In this document: piece after piece, positions 45,714 through 51,086 of the stretch
Layout: the number at the start of each line of letters is the position of its first letter
How positions within the stretch are numbered: position 1 is the first letter of the stretch
NCBI RefSeq assembly: GCF_001457775.1
Contig: NZ_CYSG01000024.1
Span: 1 to 51,086, forward strand
Length of the DNA: 51,086 bases
Reading direction: 5' to 3'
From: Phaeobacter sp. CECT 5382
Lineage (GTDB): Bacteria > Pseudomonadota > Alphaproteobacteria > Rhodobacterales > Rhodobacteraceae
Notes under the pieces: generated by a model
Told to the model about the DNA's origin: nothing
Database searches by the model: none
What the model saw: the letters and a program-made list of their open reading frames with translations, nothing else
Position numbers and translations under genes: made by a program

Positions 45714-47132
45714 ATGAGCCCTATCAAATGTGACCTTCTGGTGATCGGTGCCGGATCGGGTGGCCTGTCTGTTGCCGCCGGGGCCAGTCAGATGGGGGCC
45801 GATGTTGTCCTGCTTGAGGGCCACAAGATGGGGGGCGACTGTCTGAACTACGGCTGCGTCCCCTCCAAAGCGCTGCTGGCCAGTGCCAAGGCGGCCTATG
45901 GTCAGGCGCATGCCGCATCTTTTGGTGTCGCTGATCAGGTACCGCAGGCGGATTACGCAGCTGCCAAGGACCATGTGCAAAATACTATTGATGCCATCAC
46001 GCCGATGGACAGCCAGGAGCGGTTCGAAGGTTTTGGCGTGCGGGTCATTCGCGCATTTGGCAGCTTTATTTCCCCAACAGAGGTGCAGGCCGGTGATCAT
46101 GTGATCCAGGCGCGCCGCGTGGTGATTGCCACCGGGTCGTCGCCGTTTGTGCCGCCGGTGCCGGGGCTGGAGACTGTCCCCTATGAGACCAATGAAACTC
46201 TGTTTGATCTGCGCGAGCGCCCCGACCATCTGCTGATCATCGGCGGTGGCCCCATTGGCATGGAGATGGCGCAGGCGCATATCCGGCTGGGGTGCAAGGT
46301 CACGGTCATCGAGGGCGCCAAGGCGCTGGGCCGGGATGATCCGGAAGCCGCAGCTGTGGTGCTGGATGCGCTGCGCGGCGAGGGCGTCGAAATCGCCGAA
46401 GACGCGCTGGCGGCCGAAATCAGCGGCGAAGCCGGGGCGATCGAGGTGAAAACCAAAGACGGTCGCAGCTTCACGGGCAGCCATCTGTTGATGGCGGTCG
46501 GCCGAAAGGCCAATGTGGATCGCCTGAATCTGGCCGCAGGCGGGATTGAACCCAGCCGCGCTGGCATCAAGGTTGACGCCGGGCTGCGCACCAGCAACCG
46601 GCGGGTTTATGCCATAGGTGATGTCGCGGGCGGGCTGCAGTTCACCCATGTGGCGGGCTATCATGCCGGGGTTATCATCCGCTCAGTCCTGTTTGGCCTG
46701 CCGTCAAAGGCGCAAGACTTCCATATTCCGCGCGCCACCTACACTGATCCTGAACTGGCACAGGTCGGGCTGGCCGAGGCCGAAGCCCGTTCAAAATATG
46801 GTGCAGCGCTGGAACTGGCGCGGTTTGACTATCATCATAATGACCGCGCTCTGGCCGAGTTGAAAACCAAGGGGTTTATCAAGGTCATGGTGGTCAAGGG
46901 ACGTCCCGTTGGGGCGACGATTGTCGGTCATCAGGCGGGGGAGTTGATTTCATTGTGGTCTTTGGCATTGGCGAATAAGCTGAAGATGAGTCAGGTTGCT
47001 GCGATGGTGGCACCCTACCCGTCGATTGGGGAGATCAACAAACGTGTCGCTGGGGCTTATTTTTCGCCAAGGCTATTTGATAGCCCCTTCGTCAAACGTG
47101 CTGTGCGCTTTGTTCAGCGCTGGATCCCATAG
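45714..47132 (+). CDS. FAD-dependent disulfide oxidoreductase (mercuric-reductase-like)
   Basis: The 472-residue protein has the FAD motif VIGAGSGGLSVAAGASQMG, the redox pair GGDCLNYGC (C43, C48), the NAD(P) motif IGGGPIGMEMAQA and AIGDVAGG. It belongs to the lipoamide dehydrogenase/mercuric reductase superfamily. The usual HPHPT-E catalytic pair near the C-terminus is APYPSIGE here, so the active-site base histidine is absent, as in an uncharacterised subgroup. It is cotranscribed with the TMEM64-type gene. Substrate unknown. Confidence 0.85.
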   Translation: MSPIKCDLLVIGAGSGGLSVAAGASQMGADVVLLEGHKMGGDCLNYGCVPSKALLASAKAAYGQAHAASFGVADQVPQADYAAAKDHVQNTIDAITPMDSQERFEGFGVRVIRAFGSFISPTEVQAGDHVIQARRVVIATGSSPFVPPVPGLETVPYETNETLFDLRERPDHLLIIGGGPIGMEMAQAHIRLGCKVTVIEGAKALGRDDPEAAAVVLDALRGEGVEIAEDALAAEISGEAGAIEVKTKDGRSFTGSHLLMAVGRKANVDRLNLAAGGIEPSRAGIKVDAGLRTSNRRVYAIGDVAGGLQFTHVAGYHAGVIIRSVLFGLPSKAQDFHIPRATYTDPELAQVGLAEAEARSKYGAALELARFDYHHNDRALAELKTKGFIKVMVVKGRPVGATIVGHQAGELISLWSLALANKLKMSQVAAMVAPYPSIGEINKRVAGAYFSPRLFDSPFVKRAVRFVQRWIP

Positions 47133-47147
47133 ACGGGAAGGGCCTGT

Positions 47148-48533
47148 ATGCTGAATTCGCTTTCGGGTCGGTTTCTGGTTCTGACCACGGTCTTTGTGAT
47201 GCTGGCTGAAGTGCTGATCTTTGTGCCGTCGATCTCGCGCTTCCGACTCGACTATCTCTCTGAACGGCTGGAACGGGCGCAGATTGCCTCGCTGGCGCTT
47301 CTGGCTGACGATATGCTGGAAACAGAGCTCGAAGCAGAACTGCTGGAAAACGCCGGTGTTTACAACGTGGTGTTGCGCCGCGACGAGATCCGGCAGTTGA
47401 TGCTGTCTTCCCCTATCCCGCAGGCGATTGCCGGGACTTATGATTTGCGCATGGCCAATGCCTTTACCCTGATCGGGGATGCGTTCCAGCAACTGGCCAG
47501 TCCGGAAAACCGGATCATCCGTGTCATTGGCGCTCCGGTGCGCGATGCCGGACTGCTGATAGAAATCACCATCGAGACCGCGCCATTGCGGATGGCGATG
47601 ATCGATTACGGCGTCCGTATCCTGTTGCTCTCGGCGGTGATTTCGATCTTCACGGCCCTGTTGCTGTTTGCGGCGGTGCGAGTGTTTCTGGTGCGCCCGA
47701 TCAAGGGCGTTGTCGGCTATATGCAGCGCTATGCTGCCGCGCCTGAGGATGCGCGCGGGATTATCCAGCCCAATGCTGGCGTCAGTGAGCTGCGCGAGGC
47801 CGAAGAGGCGTTGTTGCAGCTGCAAACCGAACTGACCCATGCGCTGCGGCAGCGTGAACGTCTTGCCCAGCTTGGCGGTGCGGTGGCGAAGATCAGCCAT
47901 GATCTACGAAATATTCTGACATCCGCGCAGCTGTTTACCGACCGTATCGAGATGAGCGAAGACCCTCTGGTGCGGCGTCTGGCCCCTAAGCTGGTGAACT
48001 CCATCACCCGTGCAGTGTCGCTGTGCGAAGGCACCCTGGCCTTTGGTCGCGCCGAAGAACCGGCTCCGACCTTTGCGCATGTGCCGCTGTGTGAGCTGGT
48101 CAATGATATTGTCGAAAGCGAATCTCTGGCTGCCACCGACACGGAAGTGTCGATTGTAAACGCTGTGCCCAAGGGGTTGATGCTGCGTGGTGATGCGGAA
48201 CAGTTGTTCCGCGTGGTGATGAACCTGGTGCGCAATGCCCGGCAGGCCATCGTTTCAACCGGGCAGTCGGGACAGGTGACAATATCTGCCCGTGATGAGG
48301 ATGATGCCTGGTGGATAACGGTTCAGGACACTGGCCCCGGATTGCCCAAAAAAGCCCAAGACAATCTGTTCACACCTTTTCAGGGTGGCACCCGCAAGGG
48401 CGGCAGTGGCCTGGGGCTGGCGATCGCGGCAGAACTCATTCGCGGTCATGGCGGGGTGGTTGCTCTTGGTGAAACGGGACCAGCGGGGACGATTTTTGAG
48501 ATCCGATTGCCCAAAGGGGATGGCGCGATCTGA
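47148..48533 (+). CDS. Sensor histidine kinase
   Basis: The 461-residue protein has two membrane helices (about 8-30 and 157-182) around a periplasmic sensing region. A HAMP-like linker follows, then an H-box AKISHDLRNILTSAQ (H251), an N-box (MNLVRNARQAI), a G1 DTGPGLP and G2 GGSGLGLAIAAELI. It should autophosphorylate H251. No response regulator is in the window, so it looks like an orphan kinase; it starts 15 bases after the flavoprotein stop. Confidence 0.9.
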   Translation: MLNSLSGRFLVLTTVFVMLAEVLIFVPSISRFRLDYLSERLERAQIASLALLADDMLETELEAELLENAGVYNVVLRRDEIRQLMLSSPIPQAIAGTYDLRMANAFTLIGDAFQQLASPENRIIRVIGAPVRDAGLLIEITIETAPLRMAMIDYGVRILLLSAVISIFTALLLFAAVRVFLVRPIKGVVGYMQRYAAAPEDARGIIQPNAGVSELREAEEALLQLQTELTHALRQRERLAQLGGAVAKISHDLRNILTSAQLFTDRIEMSEDPLVRRLAPKLVNSITRAVSLCEGTLAFGRAEEPAPTFAHVPLCELVNDIVESESLAATDTEVSIVNAVPKGLMLRGDAEQLFRVVMNLVRNARQAIVSTGQSGQVTISARDEDDAWWITVQDTGPGLPKKAQDNLFTPFQGGTRKGGSGLGLAIAAELIRGHGGVVALGETGPAGTIFEIRLPKGDGAI

Positions 48534-48634
48534 GCGCGCAACGACTTGTTGACGGGCTGATGTGACAGAAAGGTGAAACTAATCTGTTTTTGGGGTTGCG
48601 CCATTCGTTCCCTGAGACTAAACCCCGCCGCAGT

Positions 48635-48711
48635 GGACCGATAGCTCAGCTGGATAGAGTACCTGACTACGAATCAGGGGGTCGGGGGTTCGAATCCTCC
48701 TCGGTCCGCCA
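48635..48711 (+). tRNA. tRNA-Arg (anticodon ACG)
   Basis: The 77-base sequence folds into a cloverleaf: acceptor GGACCGA/TCGGTCC, D-arm GCTC-AGCTGGATA-GAGT, anticodon stem CCTGA/TCAGG with loop CTACGAA (ACG at 48669-48671), and T-loop TTCGAAT. G73 and an encoded CCA follow. Its A34 should be deaminated to inosine to read CGU, CGC and CGA. Confidence 0.96.
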
Positions 48712-48837
48712 CTTCCCCTCTTCAGATTTCACGATCCGCTGCTTCGAAAACAGGCATTTCGCAAAACAGGCTGCAGCAGTTGGGCTATTCGAACTTGTCG
48801 CTGATTTGGCAGTTTTTCCGGTCCGTCGAAACTGTTT

Positions 48838-49710
48838 TCACGCCTTGTTTTTCTGTCGACGCGCCTTGAAAGCTGCGCCAAAGCGAAGGGCGCGGTCTTC
48901 TTGATTTCGATCCCGCAAGTGCTGCTGCATCGTCTGCTTATAGAGGTAGATCTCTTTGCGACCACGAATGAGCTGGGCAAAACTCGTGGGGGTCAAGTGG
49001 TCCGTGATTGCAGCGGTCATGATGTCTTTCAGGCTGTCCATACGGCGCAGGGCAAAGGCGGATTTATGACCGCAGCCCGGGGCATGCAGGCGCATCACAG
49101 TGTCTGCCGATAACCGTTCTGCATGCAGAGCATCCTGGGTGACAAAGGGGTCGTAAATCACATAGGCCTTTTGCGCAGTCTCCAAACCCTTGGCGGCGTC
49201 CGAATAGGGCAGCGTCCAGTCTTGCACCTGGCCTTTTCGGAACCTAGTTTCCCAGGGCACGATTGCGGTGTCGAGGCTGCTTTGAGGACTAAAGGCGATG
49301 ACCACGGCGCCGGGAACCAGTTGGGAAAAGGTCAGGGCTGCAAAGCCGCCCATGGAGGTGCCGCAAAAAACCACACGTTTGAAGCGCGTAAACAACCCGG
49401 TGTCACGCAGGGCTTCCAGCCGGGAAATGAGCTGCGCATCCCGGTACCACAGGGGCCCCTTTGAAAACACGCTGAAATGGCTCCAACCCTTGTCGGCGAC
49501 GAATTTGCCAGCCCAGGGTTCGCGTGCAAGGTGCCGCCCTCCCGCATCCGAGAGGTTGTCGAAGGTGACGACCAGTATATCGGGGTCGCGTTCCACAAAA
49601 AGCAGTGCGTGATCTGTTAGTTTCTCGTAAAAACCGTTGCGCTCCCCCCCGGGGAAAATCTCCTGATACCATCGCGGTGGTCCGTCGACGTCGGTCTCGT
49701 TGCCTGACAT
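48838..49710 (-). CDS. Alpha/beta-hydrolase-like protein
   Basis: The 290-residue protein has a nucleophile elbow CGTSMGGFAAL (S119), followed by FSPQSS and a late histidine in GCGHKSAF, consistent with a Ser-Asp-His triad. The remaining sequence matches a Roseobacter family of unknown function. The ATG at 49710 has GAGGAG seven bases upstream. The Gln/Arg-rich C-terminus (about 255-290) looks like a separate helical tail. It may act on polysaccharide or ester substrates; no evidence here. Confidence 0.65.
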   Translation of the reverse strand: MSGNETDVDGPPRWYQEIFPGGERNGFYEKLTDHALLFVERDPDILVVTFDNLSDAGGRHLAREPWAGKFVADKGWSHFSVFSKGPLWYRDAQLISRLEALRDTGLFTRFKRVVFCGTSMGGFAALTFSQLVPGAVVIAFSPQSSLDTAIVPWETRFRKGQVQDWTLPYSDAAKGLETAQKAYVIYDPFVTQDALHAERLSADTVMRLHAPGCGHKSAFALRRMDSLKDIMTAAITDHLTPTSFAQLIRGRKEIYLYKQTMQQHLRDRNQEDRALRFGAAFKARRQKNKA

Positions 49711-49965
49711 GATGTGCTCCTCATGCGGCACTGCGCACAGCCATATTTTTTTCGAATATGCGTGATTTGAAAAATGTTCTCAAGAGGGCGACAGGCAACT
49801 GCCGACTGAACGTGGCTGCGGCTTGAAGTGCCGGAAGCAGGTCGGATATTTGGTGCTTTCCAAATGCATCATTTTTGGGCGCCGGACCGTAAAATTAAGA
49901 GAAAAATAGACTTTGGTGACTAACTATCCGGTCAGATCTTATGAAGTTGAGCGCGGAGTACGGCA

Positions 49966-50310
49966 TTGTTTTTCAAGAAGAAGTCTCAGGATGATATTTC
50001 AGGGCACGGGATGGACAAGGTGATCGCGGATATGATCGATCGCACTCAGGCCACCATCCAATTTGATCCAAAAGGCACTATTTTGACGGCCAATGGCAAT
50101 TTTCTGGCTGCGATGGGCTACGCATTGGAAGAGATCAAAGGCCAGCATCATTCCATTTTTGTTGAAACTGACATTCCCCAAGTAGAACGTCCTCCCGCCC
50201 ACCTTGCCGCTGTTCTGCGCTCCTATCAAGCCTCTTGCACCCATGGTGCCGTTGTTCGGGCATCTGACGCGCGAACTGCGCCCGATTTCCGGTCTCGGGG
50301 GCGAGGTTGA
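49966..50310 (+). pseudogene. PAS-domain chemoreceptor-like gene, truncated
   Basis: The frame starts at a TTG (GGAG upstream) with MFFKKKSQD. It gives a PAS beginning ATIQFDPKGTILTANGNFLAAMGYALEEIKGQHHSIFVE, as in PAS-containing methyl-accepting chemotaxis proteins. After about residue 69 (base 50172) PAS similarity stops and the frame runs on 46 residues of unrelated sequence. The IS1380-type transposase lies 85 bases beyond, so the gene was most likely cut by insertion; the rest may lie past the window. Confidence 0.7.
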
Positions 50311-51086
50311 TCCGGATATTGGTCTGACCGACCCCCGTATGGATAGACCGGTTGAGCCGCTTTTGTTCAGGTTTTATGATTAACGATGTTGTCATTAGGG
50401 AACCGGCGGTGCGCGCAGCCGATGTATGGCCGCAAGGATGCGGTTGAACAGATCGCCGCTGACAGCCACCTCGGCCAGTTGGAAGGTGATTGCACGGGCG
50501 TGACGCACAACCCTCGCACCAATCTTGATCAATCGCGTCTGCAGGCTTGTCAGTGACCAGTCGGCTATCTCATCAGGTAGATCAGTGCCCTGTAGGAAGG
50601 CACCGATATTGTAAGCCAGTGCATGGAGTTGCAGCCGCACCTCGTTCTGCGCCATGCCTTTGCAGGACAAACGGGTCCAGTTGATCGCCTGCTTGCCTTC
50701 CTTGATGTATTGCTCGGCGGTGCCGCGTTGGTTGTAGAAGCGGATGATCCAGTCGGGTTCCATCGGCATGTTGGTGACCACGAAGCCCACGCGCGGGAAC
50801 AACTCGCTGGGATGCCATTCCACCTTGGCGATGACACGACGAGGTTTGTCCCAAGATGCCGCCTGATATTGGAAGTCGCCGTAGATGCGCTTCACGCCTT
50901 TTGGCGGACGACCCACAGGGCGCTTGAGCAGATGCGCAATCTTGCCCTGAAGAACGCGATTGGCCCGAAGGCGGATGGCGTAGAAATAGTTTTCCAGTTC
51001 CAGAGTTTTGTATAGCTCCGGGATGGCGAACGCAGCATCCCCCCGGAAGAACCGCATCAGGTGACGATCCGCATATCGCGCGATGA
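50173..51086 (-). mobile_element. IS1380-type insertion sequence, partial
   Basis: The element includes the transposase and extends leftward to an end that I could not fix; it must be at or right of about 50172, where PAS similarity stops. No terminal inverted repeat could be matched because the other end is outside. The 50173-50394 stretch has a short frame (MVPLFGHLTRELRP...) that I do not recognise and may be part of the element or of another fragment. Confidence 0.55.
50395..51086 (-). CDS. IS1380-family transposase, 3' part (runs off the window)
   Basis: The visible 230 residues end with YNQRGTAEQYIKEGKQA and NEVRLQLHALAYNIGAFL, the group-1 DDE transposase pattern of IS1380 (third acidic residue in RGTAEQ). 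The frame is open to the end of the window, so the N-terminal part is outside. A short gap of about 85 bases follows the stop on the - strand. Confidence 0.85.
   Translation of the reverse strand, partial: IARYADRHLMRFFRGDAAFAIPELYKTLELENYFYAIRLRANRVLQGKIAHLLKRPVGRPPKGVKRIYGDFQYQAASWDKPRRVIAKVEWHPSELFPRVGFVVTNMPMEPDWIIRFYNQRGTAEQYIKEGKQAINWTRLSCKGMAQNEVRLQLHALAYNIGAFLQGTDLPDEIADWSLTSLQTRLIKIGARVVRHARAITFQLAEVAVSGDLFNRILAAIHRLRAPPVP

Noticed and set aside
1-51086. CRISPR arrays, rRNA genes or prophage
   Set aside because: No regularly spaced repeats, no rRNA sequence beyond an 11-base similarity, and no phage structural or integrase genes were seen.

Overview
The window comes from an alphaproteobacterium of the order Rhodobacterales, most likely the marine Roseobacter group. 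This rests on protein sequences and gene order: S10/spc/alpha ribosomal clusters, then degP-rarA-crcB-rluC-HAD-ATP12, then a bztABCD-type amino-acid ABC transporter, and an rpmH-rnpA-yidD...yidC block. No species can be named from the sequence alone.

Region 1 (1-20.9 kb) is a ribosomal-protein super-cluster on the + strand: end of tuf, rpsJ-rplC-rplD-rplW, rplB-rpsS-rplV-rpsC-rplP, rpmC-rpsQ-rplN-rplX-rplE-rpsN-rpsH-rplF-rplR-rpsE-rpmD, rplO-secY-adk, rpsM-rpsK-rpoA-rplQ. It is interrupted at five places by non-ribosomal genes. Between tuf and rpsJ is a PIN-domain protein. Between rplW and rplB is a DUF3800 protein on the - strand. Between rplP and rpmC are a TylF-type methyltransferase (-), a 2OG-Fe(II) oxygenase-like protein (+) and a HEPN-like protein (+). 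Between rpmD and rplO is a DUF1127 protein, and between adk and rpsM a small secreted protein. The PIN, DUF3800 and HEPN genes look AT-richer than their neighbours and have weak or unusual starts. All three belong to nuclease-type families. The DUF3800 gap also contains two structured non-coding stretches, one with a promoter-like site placed exactly at the foot of a 73-nt inverted repeat.

Region 2 (21-31.5 kb) holds a periplasmic Do-like protease, the RarA ATPase, a fluoride channel, an RluC-type pseudouridine synthase, a HAD phosphatase and the F1-ATPase assembly chaperone ATP12, largely head-to-tail with 4-nt overlaps. It ends with the four-gene glutamate/glutamine/aspartate/asparagine-type ABC transporter (binding protein, two permeases, ATPase).

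Region 3 (31.5-44.6 kb) is mostly on the - strand. Read in the direction of transcription it runs rpmH, rnpA, yidD, then (after a + strand DUF900 hydrolase) ttcA, an EAL-domain protein, yidC, a MOSC protein, engB, a DUF2946-like protein, a PepSY-TM protein, and later argB, an iron-sulfur protein and a SixA-type phosphatase. A + strand SDR lies inside this block. It combines ribosome/RNase P/membrane-insertion housekeeping with small accessory genes.

Region 4 (44.9-51 kb) has a TMEM64-type membrane protein with a flavoprotein disulfide oxidoreductase, an orphan sensor kinase, tRNA-Arg(ACG), an alpha/beta-hydrolase-like protein, and a PAS-domain (chemoreceptor-like) gene cut short beside an IS1380-type transposase that runs off the window. 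No CRISPR array, rRNA or prophage is visible.
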